Positions 16,438 to 25,261 of a DNA stretch of 64,000 nt are shown one piece after another (position 1 is the first letter of the stretch; the number at the start of each line of letters is the position of its first letter). The stretch is from Aureimonas pseudogalii (GTDB lineage Bacteria > Pseudomonadota > Alphaproteobacteria > Rhizobiales > Rhizobiaceae): the NCBI RefSeq assembly GCF_014196835.1, contig NZ_JACIEK010000001.1, forward strand, positions 1,128,283 through 1,192,282, in the 5' to 3' direction. Below the pieces are notes generated by a model. It worked only from the letters and a program-made list of their open reading frames with translations, had not been told where the DNA came from and made no database searches. A program made the translations under genes and the position numbers.

Positions 16438-17270
16438 CGCGAGCGATATCCTGCCAGGAGGTTGAGCGACAGCACGAGCAGGAAGACCGCCAGGATCGGC
16501 TGCAGCAGGATCCACGGAGCCTCCGCGTAGTAGGGCATAAGCTCGGTCATCATCAGGCCGAGCTCGGCCGTCGGCGGGCGCAGCCCGACCGAGACGAAGC
16601 CGAGCGCGGCGACCGCCATGATCGCGGTGGCCGCGCCGAAGGCCGCCACGGTGAAGAGCACGGGCGAGAGCTCCGGCCAGAGATGATGGCGCACGATGTA
16701 GGCCTGGCCGAAGCCGAGGAGGCGCGAGGCTTCGACGGCGGGCGAGGCGAGGATGGCGCGGGCGGTGGCCCGCGACATGCGGAAATATTCGATCCAGAGC
16801 ACGAGCGAGATCGAGCCGTAGATCGCCGCGAAGGAGCCGGGGAAGATCGCGCTGACGAGCAGCACCAGAAGAAGACCCGGCAGCGACAGGACGATGTCGC
16901 AGACGATCGACAGCGCCCGGTCCGTCCATCCGCCCCGCCACGCCGCGAGGATGCCGAGAAGGGTTCCGGGAATGCCGGCGGTCACCACGCTGAGAAGCGC
17001 CAGGCCGAGCGACAGCCGGAGCGCCGCGCCGAGCCGGGCGAGCATGTCGCGCCCGAGGTGATCGGTGCCGAACGGATGATCGGCGCCGAACGGATGATCG
17101 GCGCCGGGGTTTGCGAGGATCGCGCCGTAATCCTGGCGGCCGGGGTCGACCGAGGACAGGAGGGGCGTGAGCGCGGCGAAGGCGACGAGTGCGAGGAGCA
17201 GCGCCGCGCCGAGACGCGGCAGCGGCCGCCGCGGTTCGGCGGCGATGGGAAGCGTGCCCGAAAGGCTCAT
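16434..17270 (-). CDS. DppC-like ABC importer permease
   Basis: This is a 278-residue inner-membrane permease of the peptide/nickel family, with about six hydrophobic helices and the DppC hallmark HPFGTDHLGRD near residue 65. The coupling segment EASRLLGFGQAYIVRHHLWPE matches the EAA loop that contacts the ATPase. A tandem 18-bp duplication inserts an extra HPFGAD just before the hallmark. The gene overlaps both neighbours by 4 bp, within the order binding protein, DppB, DppC, ATPase. Confidence 0.92.
   Translation of the reverse strand: MSLSGTLPIAAEPRRPLPRLGAALLLALVAFAALTPLLSSVDPGRQDYGAILANPGADHPFGADHPFGTDHLGRDMLARLGAALRLSLGLALLSVVTAGIPGTLLGILAAWRGGWTDRALSIVCDIVLSLPGLLLVLLVSAIFPGSFAAIYGSISLVLWIEYFRMSRATARAILASPAVEASRLLGFGQAYIVRHHLWPELSPVLFTVAAFGAATAIMAVAALGFVSVGLRPPTAELGLMMTELMPYYAEAPWILLQPILAVFLLVLSLNLLAGYRSR
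17070..17105. repeat. 18-bp tandem duplication inside the DppC-like gene
   Basis: The unit at 17070-17087 is repeated exactly at 17088-17105. On the coding (minus) strand it adds six residues in frame (HPFGAD twice before HPFGTD), next to the conserved motif. It looks like a replication-slippage duplication. Confidence 0.85.
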
Positions 17271-18205
17271 GCGAACGATCCCCCTCGCGGGTCGAGCCGG
17301 GCGTTGAGGAGGTCCACCGCGGCGTTGAGGGCGACGAAGGTGAGGCCCATCACGAGCGCCGCGCCCTGCACCATCGGAACGTCGCGCTGGACGATGGCGT
17401 GGACGAGCGCATGCCCGATGCCCGGCCAGGCGAAGAGCGTCTCCACCACCACGACGCCTTCGACGAGCATCGCGAACTGGACGCCGAGATAGGTGACGAC
17501 GGGAACCGAGACGTTGCGCAGGCCATGCCGCGGGAAGACGTGCCGCTCGGGCAGCCCCTTCAGCCGCGCGAAGGCGTAGAAGGGCGAGGCGACGACCGCG
17601 GCCGTCGCGTCCCGCGTCACGCGCGAGGAGACCGCGGCCAGCCCGAGCGCCAGCGTCAGCGCCGGCAGGACGAGATGGCCGCCATGGCCGTGCCCGGCCG
17701 CCGGCAGGATGCCGAGCGTGAGGGCGAGCGCGAGGATCAGCAGCAGGCCGAGCACGAAGGGCGGCAAGGCGCGCAGCACCACCGCGGCGACGAGCAACGC
17801 CCGGTCGAGCGCGCCGCCGGCACGCCGCCCGGCCATCGTCCCGAGCGGTAGACCCAAGGCCAGCGACAGAACGATCGCGGCGGCGGCGAGGATCATCGAG
17901 GCGCCGAGCTGGTGGGCGAGCTCGTGCACCACCGGCTCGCCCGAGACGAGCGAGCGACCGAGGTCGAGCGTCACGATGTCCCAGAGCCAAGCCCCGAGCG
18001 CCATCCACCCCGACTGGTCGAGACCGAGTTCGGCCCGTACGGCCGCCGCCGCGTCGCTCGACACGAGATCGTAGCCGTAGCGGCCCGCCGCGATGCGATA
18101 GGCCATGTCTCCGGGCAGGAGACGCATGAGCGCGAAGGTGAGGAGGCCGACCGTGAGCGCCACGAAGCCGGCCTGGAGAAGACGATGGGCGAGACGGCGG
18201 ATCAT
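17267..18205 (-). CDS. DppB-like ABC importer permease
   Basis: The 312-residue product is the first permease of the peptide/nickel-type importer. It has an N-terminal membrane helix (FVALTVGLLTFALMRLLPGD), a periplasmic domain, and four to five further helices, with the EAA-loop segment YAFARLKGLPERHVFPRHGLRN. The C-terminal VETLFAWPGIGHALVHAIVQRDVPMVQG is a family hallmark. It overlaps the binding-protein gene and the DppC gene by 4 bp each, so the four genes are translationally coupled. Confidence 0.93.
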   Translation of the reverse strand: MIRRLAHRLLQAGFVALTVGLLTFALMRLLPGDMAYRIAAGRYGYDLVSSDAAAAVRAELGLDQSGWMALGAWLWDIVTLDLGRSLVSGEPVVHELAHQLGASMILAAAAIVLSLALGLPLGTMAGRRAGGALDRALLVAAVVLRALPPFVLGLLLILALALTLGILPAAGHGHGGHLVLPALTLALGLAAVSSRVTRDATAAVVASPFYAFARLKGLPERHVFPRHGLRNVSVPVVTYLGVQFAMLVEGVVVVETLFAWPGIGHALVHAIVQRDVPMVQGAALVMGLTFVALNAAVDLLNARLDPRGGSFA

Positions 18206-19740
18206 GGCTTCCACGCCATCTCGGCGAGGCCGAAGGAGCGCTCGAACGGATCGATCGCCGCGCCCTCGACGGCCTTCGTCACCGCAGCGGTCTGCTCGTA
18301 CCAGACCACGGGGATCACCGGCAGGTCGCGCTGCAGGATCGCCGCGATCTCGTGGCGCAGCTGCGCCTGCGCGGACGGATCGTTCGACGCGAGCAGCGCG
18401 CGCATCGCCTGGTGGAAGGCCGGATCGTCCCAGTTCATCGAGCCCCAGTCCGATCCGCCCTCGCGAAAGTCGCCGAGAAGGGTCACGAAGGGATCGGGCA
18501 CGAGCGAATAGTTGCGGGCGGCCAGCGCCAGCTGCAGCGTGCCGTCCGCATGGCCGGCCGGGATCGACGAGGCGTTGGTCACCGAGACCTCGACGTCGAT
18601 CCCGACCTGGCGAAGCTGGTCCTGAAGCGCGGTGGCGATCAGCGGCAGTTCCGGGCGGTCGGCATAGGTCAGGAGCTTCACGCGCAGCGGCCTGCCGTCC
18701 TTCTCGGCGATCCCGTCCGCGCCGGGCACCCAGCCGAGCGCGGCCAACCGCGCCCTGGCGCGCTCGGGATCGGTGGCGAGGGGCGCGAGCGCGGGGTCGT
18801 GCCAAGCCTCGACGCTCGGCGGAAAGAGCTGCGTCGCCCCGGTGCCGGGCGCGCGCAGGAGAGCGGCGGCGAGCCCTTCGCGCTGGATCGCCTCGCTGAG
18901 CGCCGTGCGGCCCTCCACATTGTCGAAGGGCGGCATCGCCGCGTTGACCTTCAGCTGCATGACGCGCGGCAGCGGCGCCTTGAGGACGTCCACCGCGCCG
19001 TTGCGCTTCAGCCGGGCGATGCTCGGCGGGTCGAGCTGGAACGCCAGATCCGCGTCGCCGCCCTCGATCATCAGGGTGCGCGTCTCGCCGCGTCCGGCCG
19101 CCAGATAGGTCGCCGCCTCGATCGCCGGCTTGCCGCCCCAGTAATCCGCGAAGGCCGCGACCTCCAGACGCTGCGGGGGTTCGAACCGGGTGATCCGGTA
19201 GGGTCCGGTGGCGACCACCTGGCTCACCGTGCCGTCGCCGGCCAGCGACGACGGCGCGAGGACGATGGTCGAGAAATGCGCGAGCAGCGCCCAGAGCGGG
19301 GCGAAAGGCTCCGCCAGCCGGATCACGACGGCGCCGTTCTCGGCCGCGATGCTCTCGATCCTGGCGCGTTCGAGAACGCCCGGCTTCGATCGGGCGCGGT
19401 CGAGCGAGGCGGCGGCGAGGTCCGCGGTGAGCATGGTCCCGTCATGGAAGCGGACGCCGGCGCGGATCGGCAGGGTCCAGGTGAGGCCGTCCGGCGAAAT
19501 CGTCCATTGCTTCGCGAGCCCGGGCCGCGGCCGGCCCTCGCGGTCGACCTCGACCAGCGTCTCGCCCACCTGCATGCGCTGGAAGATGAAGCCGGAGAGA
19601 GACGGGTCGGCGCCGCCGATCTCGAAGGGCGCGACGATGTCGAAGACGCGGTCGGCAGCGACGGCGGGAAGCGGCGCGAGGAGCGAGACGCCGACGAGAA
19701 GCGGTCCCGCAAGGCGGGAGACGAGGGCAGATCGGGTCAT
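18202..19740 (-). CDS. solute-binding protein, family 5 (peptide/nickel type)
   Basis: The 512-residue protein starts with a Sec signal peptide (cleavage near AVAA, about residue 28 from the start at 19740). The SBP family 5 features include the lid region GLAKQWTISPDGLTWTLPIR and the PPFDNVEGRTALSEAIQR segment. The ligand could be a peptide, nickel or a metallophore; the sequence does not decide. A further in-frame ATG at 19836 would extend it, but the signal peptide favours 19740. It heads the importer operon. A Zur-like palindrome lies 313 bp upstream. Confidence 0.9.
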   Translation of the reverse strand: MTRSALVSRLAGPLLVGVSLLAPLPAVAADRVFDIVAPFEIGGADPSLSGFIFQRMQVGETLVEVDREGRPRPGLAKQWTISPDGLTWTLPIRAGVRFHDGTMLTADLAAASLDRARSKPGVLERARIESIAAENGAVVIRLAEPFAPLWALLAHFSTIVLAPSSLAGDGTVSQVVATGPYRITRFEPPQRLEVAAFADYWGGKPAIEAATYLAAGRGETRTLMIEGGDADLAFQLDPPSIARLKRNGAVDVLKAPLPRVMQLKVNAAMPPFDNVEGRTALSEAIQREGLAAALLRAPGTGATQLFPPSVEAWHDPALAPLATDPERARARLAALGWVPGADGIAEKDGRPLRVKLLTYADRPELPLIATALQDQLRQVGIDVEVSVTNASSIPAGHADGTLQLALAARNYSLVPDPFVTLLGDFREGGSDWGSMNWDDPAFHQAMRALLASNDPSAQAQLRHEIAAILQRDLPVIPVVWYEQTAAVTKAVEGAAIDPFERSFGLAEMAWKP

Positions 19741-20053
19741 GGGACGGGTCCGGTGCGGGTCAGGAAGGGAGGGCGTCGAAAGCCGGGAGGTCACGGCGAC
19801 GAGGAATGAGGCGTTCGTCTCGGGCGTGCGACGCATCGTTCGGCGGCGGCGCAGCGGCGCTGTTCGCGCGGAGGCGCGCCCGACGCGAAGGTCACATCAT
19901 TTGGGGGCGCGGGTCTTCCGCCGGCGATGGCGAGGCGTCACGCCCGCGGACTGGCGTCATCGGGAGCTGGTCCGTCGTGGTGCCGATGCCGCGACGTGCG
20001 GACGTGGACGTGCATGCGACTCATGGGCGATCTCCGCACTCAAGGTTCGCTCT

Positions 20054-20068
20054 TGTTATTTTATAACA
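20054..20068. promoter_or_regulatory. Zur-like palindromic operator
   Basis: TGTTAT-TTT-ATAACA is a perfect inverted repeat in a local AT-rich island. It matches the core TGTTAT-NNN-ATAACA of known proteobacterial Zur (zinc uptake regulator) boxes. The only gene set transcribed away from it is the ABC importer operon on the minus strand, whose first ATG lies 313 bp downstream. No riboswitch fold was recognised in that leader. Confidence 0.5.
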
Positions 20069-20417
20069 TTACAAAGGACAAGGAGGTGCGGAGGGCCGTC
20101 GGGGAATCGTGCCGGACTCATGGGGGTGCGTCGGGATGCCCACCCTTACGCCACGGGTCGATCGCCGGCGGTCAACTTTATGCCAGGAGGTGAAGGAGGG
20201 ACCGTCACCTCGCCGCCCTCGGCAGTGCGGAAGCCCCGAACATCTGCGATGCCTCGGCCGGTCGCCTGTCGGGAATTGCAGGAGTCATCGGCATCGGAGG
20301 GCGATCCGACCGCTGCCCTCGAGTCAGGTGCCCGTGGCATCCGGGGTCGTGATTGCACTGTTGGTCACGAGGCATGGGATGCCGGACTGGAACCCAAACG
20401 CCTGCTCCGCGGCCAAA

Positions 20418-20450
20418 GCTCGTTCCAGAAGGGGCGCTCGTTCCAGAAGG
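20418..20450. repeat. 15-bp direct repeat
   Basis: GCTCGTTCCAGAAGG occurs at 20418-20432 and again at 20436-20450, separated by 3 bp. It is in non-coding sequence and has no recognised role. Confidence 0.6.
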
Positions 20451-20848
20451 AACGGCGCGACGACGCGGATCTTCGTCGGGAAGCGGTTCTCACAGAGCCG
20501 CGAATCGCTTGCTGCCCTGTCTACGGGCGTTCACCCACGGTTGCAGCGTCGGCGCCGTTCGTTCGAAGGCGCCTTCACGGCATGTTCGAGGGTGGCTCCG
20601 ATCAGTCTCTACGGCGCCCGTCGGATGAATGACGGACGGTATGATCGACCACGAACTGGCAAGCGCCGTCCACGTCTTCGCGCGACGTTCGACACGCTGG
20701 GACTACCAACGCTCTCATGTGTTTCGGAGCGAATTCGGGTGGTTGCCGAACCCATCTCAACGGGAAAATCCAGATTGATCTGCACCGATCGGTCGCCGCC
20801 GGGAGAGAAGGGCGACCGATGGCGAAAACTGGGATTGGCCCGATCCGA

Positions 20849-22162
20849 TCAGCGCGACGCCTGCGCCTGCGGGCCGGGAGCCACGCGCCAGATCGTGTTG
20901 GAGAGATCGTCGGCGATCAGCAGGATCCGCCGCGTCGGATCGAACGTCACGCCGACGGGCCGGCCGCGGGTCTCGCCACCCTCGATGTGGAACCCGGTGA
21001 CGAAGTCCACGGGGTCGCCGGCCGGGCGGCCCTGCTCGAACGGCACGAAGACGACCTTGTAGCCCGACGGGTCCTGCCGGTTCCAGCTGCCGTGCTCGCC
21101 GACGAAGGCGCCCTGCGCGAAAGGGCTGCCGAAGCCGTTCTCAGTTGCGAAGGAGAGGCCCAGCGCCGCGACGTGCGAGCCAAGGGCGTAGTCCGGCGTG
21201 ATCGCGGTCTCCACCAGTTCCGGCTTCTGCGGATGGACGCGGGGGTCGAGATTCTGGCCCCAGTAGCTGTAGGGCCAGCCGTAGAAGGCGCCCTCGCGCA
21301 CGGAGGTCAGGTAGTCCGGCACCAGCTGCGGCCCGAGTTCGTCGCGCTCGTTGACGACGGCCCAGAGTGCCTGGCTCGTAGGCTCGATCGCCAGAGCCGT
21401 CGGGTTGCGGATGCCGCGCGCAATGGTCCGCGTCGCTCCGGTCGCGCGGTCGATCTCCCAGACGACCGCCCGCTCCTCCTCGACGTTCATGCCGCGCTCG
21501 CTGACATTGCTGTTCGAGCCGATGCCGACATAGAGCTTGGTGCCGTCGGCGCTCGCGGTGAGCGACTTCGTCCAGTGGTGGTTGATGGCCGAGGGAAGCT
21601 TGGCGACCTCCTCGCCGGGTGCGGTGATCTGCGTCTGGCCTTCCTCGTAGGGGAAGCGCAGCAGCGCGTCCTGGTTGGCGACGTAGAGCGAGCCGTCGAC
21701 GAACGCGAGGCCGTAGGGCGCGTTGAGGTTCTCGATGAAGACGGTGCGCAGTTCCGGCGTGCCGTCGTTGTCGGCGTCGCGCAGCAGCGAGATGCGGTTG
21801 CCGCTCTTCACCTGCGTGTTGCCCTGCTTCTTGATCACGCCGGCGATGATGTCCTTCGGCCGGAGCGCCGGGGCATTGCCGCCCCGTCCCTCGGCGACGA
21901 GGATGTCGCCGTTCGGCAGCACCAACATCTGACGCGGGATCAGGAAGTCGCTCGCCATCGCGTTGATCGTGAAGCCCTGCGGAACGGTCGGCACCTGTCC
22001 GTTCCAGCCGGCCGGCTCGGCGATCTTCATCGGCGGGATGAGCGTCTCGTTCACCGCCGGCAGGTCCGGCGTCGCGCCGACCTGGCTGAGGCTCGGGTCG
22101 CTCTCGCTGCAACCCGTGAGAGCCAATGCGGCGACGGCGGCGAGGAGGAAGGTTCGGGTCAT
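20849..22162 (-). CDS. sorbosone dehydrogenase-like (PQQ-type sugar dehydrogenase) lipoprotein
   Basis: The 437-residue protein starts with a lipoprotein signal (LAAVAALALTGC, lipobox LTGC), then a six-bladed beta-propeller of the soluble glucose / L-sorbosone dehydrogenase family. Typical segments are NAPYGLAFVDGSLYVAN, ARGIRNPTALAIEP, GPQLVPDYL and GEHGSWNRQDPSGYKVVFVPF. Family members oxidise sugars with PQQ, but many have no proven activity. It is probably anchored at the outer or inner membrane facing the periplasm. The start overlaps the stop of the DUF2231-type membrane protein gene, so the two are coupled. Confidence 0.87.
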   Translation of the reverse strand: MTRTFLLAAVAALALTGCSESDPSLSQVGATPDLPAVNETLIPPMKIAEPAGWNGQVPTVPQGFTINAMASDFLIPRQMLVLPNGDILVAEGRGGNAPALRPKDIIAGVIKKQGNTQVKSGNRISLLRDADNDGTPELRTVFIENLNAPYGLAFVDGSLYVANQDALLRFPYEEGQTQITAPGEEVAKLPSAINHHWTKSLTASADGTKLYVGIGSNSNVSERGMNVEEERAVVWEIDRATGATRTIARGIRNPTALAIEPTSQALWAVVNERDELGPQLVPDYLTSVREGAFYGWPYSYWGQNLDPRVHPQKPELVETAITPDYALGSHVAALGLSFATENGFGSPFAQGAFVGEHGSWNRQDPSGYKVVFVPFEQGRPAGDPVDFVTGFHIEGGETRGRPVGVTFDPTRRILLIADDLSNTIWRVAPGPQAQASR

Positions 22163-22596
22163 CGGACGGCGTCCCAGCGCAGGCTTCGGGAGAAAAACAT
22201 CCAGCCCGCCGCGAGGGCGAGAAGAGTGGTGGCGACCGACAGGCCGGCTCCGGCCGTGCCGACGGAACTCCACGCGTCGCGCGCATGGTGGAAGGCGTTA
22301 ACCAGACCGAGCACCCACATGACCGCAAGGGTCGCGAAATAGGCCAACCGACCGCGGCTTCCGGGACGACGGAGCTTGAGGAGCCAGTCGATCAGCGCCC
22401 AGGCGGCGACCAGCCCGCCGAAGACGAGCGCCCCGGCGATCGCCCAGCTCGCGAAATTGGTCCACTGGATCTCGGACGTGTTGAGATAGGCGACGTCCGA
22501 CGCGAGCGCGGTGCTGAAGAGGGCGACGGGAAAACTGAGAAGGATGCCGTGCACGGCGTCCATGGGCGATCGATGATGGTAGGCGGTGTGGCTCAT
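22159..22596 (-). CDS. DUF2231-type small membrane protein
   Basis: This is a 145-residue membrane protein with four predicted hydrophobic helices and the opening HTAYHHRSPMDAVHGILLSFPVALF, the style of DUF2231 proteins. The family frequently neighbours membrane redox enzymes, and no activity is known. The start at 22596 has a GGAG ribosome binding site. It precedes and overlaps (ATGA) the PQQ-type dehydrogenase gene, so it may serve as its membrane partner. A paralogue-like protein is encoded at 26501-27001. Confidence 0.75.
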   Translation of the reverse strand: MSHTAYHHRSPMDAVHGILLSFPVALFSTALASDVAYLNTSEIQWTNFASWAIAGALVFGGLVAAWALIDWLLKLRRPGSRGRLAYFATLAVMWVLGLVNAFHHARDAWSSVGTAGAGLSVATTLLALAAGWMFFSRSLRWDAVR

Positions 22597-22737
22597 GCCG
22601 AACTCCGTTTCGGTCTGGCTACAATCCAAAGTGGAGCGATCCGTTCCGATCCGCCATCCCGGCACATCCGGACGCAAGGTGAACGATCCTGCGACGACGC
22701 ACCCGTCGCGCTTCCGTTCCAGAAGGCCGACGAAACC

Positions 22738-23628
22738 TCAATCCCGGTATCGCAGCGCCTCCAGAAGCAGGGCGAAGGCCGGGGACGGCTGCCGGCGGCT
22801 GGGATAGTAGAGATAGTAGCCGTCGAACGGCTCGCACCAGTCTTCCAGCACGCGCACAAGCGAGCCGTCGCCGAGGAGCGGGGCGACGCGGTCCTCGACC
22901 AGATGCGCGATGCCGTGGCCGGCGGCGGCGGCCTCCACGATGAGGGCGACGTCGTTCATCACGAGCTGTCCCTCGACCTTGACCCGAACCTCGCGCCCGC
23001 CCCGCTCGAACTCCCAGGCATAGACGCTGCCGCTGACCATGCGCAGGTTGATGCAGGCATGCCCCGCCAGATCGTCGGGCGTTTCGGGACGCGCGAAACG
23101 GGCGAGGTAGCCGGGCGAGGCCACGGTCGCCATCCGCAATCGCGGCCCGACCCGCATCGCGATCATGTCCTGTTCCAGGCGTTCGCCGAGACGCACGCCC
23201 GCGTCGAACCGCTGGGCGACGATGTCGGTGAGGCCGGACTGGACGTCGATCTCCACCCGGATGTCCGGGTTCTCCGCGGTCAGGCGGCTGACGGCCGGCC
23301 AGAGAACGGACCGCGCGGCGTGCTCGGAGGTGGTGATCCGGATCGTCCCGGCGGGACGCTCGCGAAGCTCGGTCAACGAGGCGAGCGTCGCCTCGATCTC
23401 CTCGAAGGCGGGCCGCAGGGTCTCGATCAGCCGCTCCCCGGCCTCGGTCGGCGCGACGCTGCGGGTGGTGCGCGTCAGAAGCCGCAGACCGAGCTTGGCC
23501 TCCAGCCTTCGAACCGAATGGCTGAGGGCGGACTGCGAAACCCCGAGCCGGGCCGCCGCGCGCGTGAAGCTTCGCTCCTCCGCCACCGCGAGGAACATCG
23601 ACATGCCTCCCAGATCCTCGCGCGGCAC
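22738..23628 (-). CDS. LysR-family transcriptional regulator
   Basis: The 296-residue regulator has the LysR helix-turn-helix (FTRAAARLGVSQSALSHSVRRLEAKLG, about residues 21-47) and the two-lobe periplasmic-binding-like effector domain, with GVRLGERLEQDMIA in the middle. It is divergent from a decayed aldo/keto reductase and a flavodoxin-like gene. This arrangement is common for LysR regulators controlling Tat-exported reductases, so those were probably its targets. Confidence 0.93.
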   Translation of the reverse strand: MPREDLGGMSMFLAVAEERSFTRAAARLGVSQSALSHSVRRLEAKLGLRLLTRTTRSVAPTEAGERLIETLRPAFEEIEATLASLTELRERPAGTIRITTSEHAARSVLWPAVSRLTAENPDIRVEIDVQSGLTDIVAQRFDAGVRLGERLEQDMIAMRVGPRLRMATVASPGYLARFARPETPDDLAGHACINLRMVSGSVYAWEFERGGREVRVKVEGQLVMNDVALIVEAAAAGHGIAHLVEDRVAPLLGDGSLVRVLEDWCEPFDGYYLYYPSRRQPSPAFALLLEALRYRD

Positions 23629-23770
23629 GACGCCTCCCTCGAAGCGGTTTCATGACGGACCGTCATAGGCCCATGCGCTCGGTCTTGTCTAACGAGCGGC
23701 ATTGGCGGTCGCTACCTTCCAGACGACGCAAGACCCGGCCCATGAGCCATCCAAGGCGAGGACCATCGCG

Positions 23771-24471
23771 ATGACGACGACACGAGCCCCCGAGATCGGC
23801 CGCCGCGCCCTGTTGCTGGCCGGCGGGGCCCTCGCCGCCGCTCCTCTGGCGAGCCGGGCCTTCGCTCAAGGCCCCGCGACGCAGGCGGCCGGCGCTGCCC
23901 CGGCCCCCGACTTACCGGTCGTGACGGCGCGCCGGATGCTCGGCACGCTGCGCCGGGCGCATGCCGAGCTGCCCGTCGCGGCCGTCCAGAGCGAGTATTC
24001 CATGCTCTGGCGCGGGCCGGAGGCGCAGTGCTCGGGGTCTGCGAGGAACTCGGCATCGGCTTCGTGCCGTGGAGCCCGCTCGGCGTCGGCTTTCTGACCG
24101 GCGCCATCGACGCCCAGACACGGTTCGCCGAAGGCGACATCCGTGGGGGCGAGTCGAGGTTCTCGCCGGACAACCTTCCCGGCAATCTCGCCCTGGTCGA
24201 ACTCGCCAGGACCTGGGGCCAGCGCAAGGCGGCCACGCCCGGCCAGATCGCGCTCGCCTGGCTGCTGACGCAACGCCCCTTCGTCGTGCCGATCCCCGGC
24301 ACCACGCAGATGGCCCACATGCTGGAGAACAACGGCGCGGCCGACCTGCGCTTTACGGCCTCGGAGCTCGCCGAACTCGACGCCGCCGTGCGCGCCGTCG
24401 AGATCCGGGGCGCAAGACTGCCGGATGCCGTGCTCGCCTATTCTGGCGTGGAGGCCCCGCCTCGGAGCTGA
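23771..24471 (+). pseudogene. Tat-type aldo/keto reductase with internal deletion and frameshift
   Basis: The N terminus is a twin-arginine signal (GRRALLLAGG) ending near FAQ, followed by the first residues of an aldo/keto reductase. The sequence then jumps from LGT (about 23945) straight to RRAHAELPVAAVQSEYS, so about 150 residues with the catalytic Asp, Tyr and Lys are missing. A frameshift at about 24025-24027 separates that part from the normal C-terminal half (CEELGIGFVPWSPLG to the end). With two independent lesions this is a pseudogene. The LysR gene next to it and the flavodoxin-like gene behind it are intact. Confidence 0.87.
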
Positions 24472-24510
24472 CCGGACGACGATCCCGCGATCGCGAAGAG
24501 GAGACGATCC

Positions 24511-25104
24511 ATGACATCCACCAAGACCATCTCGCGCCGGCAGGCGCTGAAGGGATCGCTGGCCTTGCCTCTCGCGGCAGGCATGGGGTCTCTCACCACG
24601 GGAACCGGACCGGCTTCGGCGACGGGGCGCACGTCGAGCCTCGTCGCCTACTTCACGAGGACGGGAAACACCCGGCTGATCGCCACCCAGATCGCACGAG
24701 CCCAGGGGGCGACGCTGTTCCAGATCGTTCCGAGGGATCCCTACCCCGAGGACTACGAGGAGCAGGTGGCGCAGGCGGAGGACGAGCGACGGCGCGCCTA
24801 CCTGCCGCCGCTGCGAGGAACCGTGCCGGACTTCGACGGCTTCGACACCGTGTATCTCGGCTTTCCGATCTGGGGCACGACGGCCCCGTCGGTGATCCGG
24901 TCGTTCCTCCGGGCCCACGACATGTCGGGCAAGCGGCTGGCGCCGTTCGTCACGCATGGTGGCTATGGCCTCGGCAGCAGTCTCGCCGTGGTGGCCGAGC
25001 AGGCCCCGGGCGCCCGTCTCGCCGACGCCTTCTCCAAAGAGTGCGACCAGGAGCGGGAGACGCTGCGGGAGGTGACGCAATGGCTGGACGGAACCGCACG
25101 ATGA
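24511..25104 (+). CDS. Tat-exported flavodoxin-like protein
   Basis: This is a 197-residue flavodoxin-fold protein. It begins with a twin-arginine signal (SRRQALKGS, residues 8-16). After residue 40 the FMN phosphate loop YFTRTGNTR appears, then VYLGFPIWGTTAPSVIRSFL and THGGYGLGSSL, as in the flavodoxin/BilS-like family that often accompanies LysR and aldo/keto reductase genes. It probably works in the periplasm as a flavin redox carrier or quinone-type reductase. An AGGAGA ribosome binding site precedes the ATG. It lies 39 bp after the broken reductase gene. Confidence 0.85.
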   Translation: MTSTKTISRRQALKGSLALPLAAGMGSLTTGTGPASATGRTSSLVAYFTRTGNTRLIATQIARAQGATLFQIVPRDPYPEDYEEQVAQAEDERRRAYLPPLRGTVPDFDGFDTVYLGFPIWGTTAPSVIRSFLRAHDMSGKRLAPFVTHGGYGLGSSLAVVAEQAPGARLADAFSKECDQERETLREVTQWLDGTAR

Positions 25105-25261
25105 TCGGCGGCGCCAGCGCGCCGAACCCGAGGCCGACGCGGGACGACCGGCGATGCCGAGCCTGTGATGACGAGGGCCCGTTGTCGGCTCGCGTCCCCG
25201 TGATATCTCGAACGCAAGGACAAACCGCGCTCGGGCGCCAGGGATCGGAGACGAGACGGCC

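Larger units (their letters stand above)
19741..20848. other. 1.1-kb region without a recognisable gene
   Basis: This long gap lies upstream of the ABC importer operon and downstream of the sorbosone-dehydrogenase-like gene, both on the minus strand. Open frames exist in several phases but are Arg/Ser-rich with no domain and no good ribosome binding site. The supportable contents are the Zur-like palindrome at 20054-20068, a 15-bp direct repeat at 20418-20450 and a 7-bp hairpin at 20187-20211 without a T run. It may be the remains of decayed genes plus a long leader. Confidence 0.45.

Noticed and set aside
19170-19200. GGTTCGAACC motif resembling a tRNA T arm
   Set aside because: It lies inside the solute-binding-protein gene and no acceptor, D or anticodon stem can be built around it.
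20187-20211. GAGGTGA/TCACCTC hairpin as a terminator
   Set aside because: No T run follows on either strand and the loop is 11 nt; left as a minor inverted repeat.
20109-21062. 317-codon plus-strand frame in the 1.1-kb gap
   Set aside because: Arg/Ser/Pro-rich, no motif, no good ribosome binding site, and it runs into the antisense of the dehydrogenase gene.
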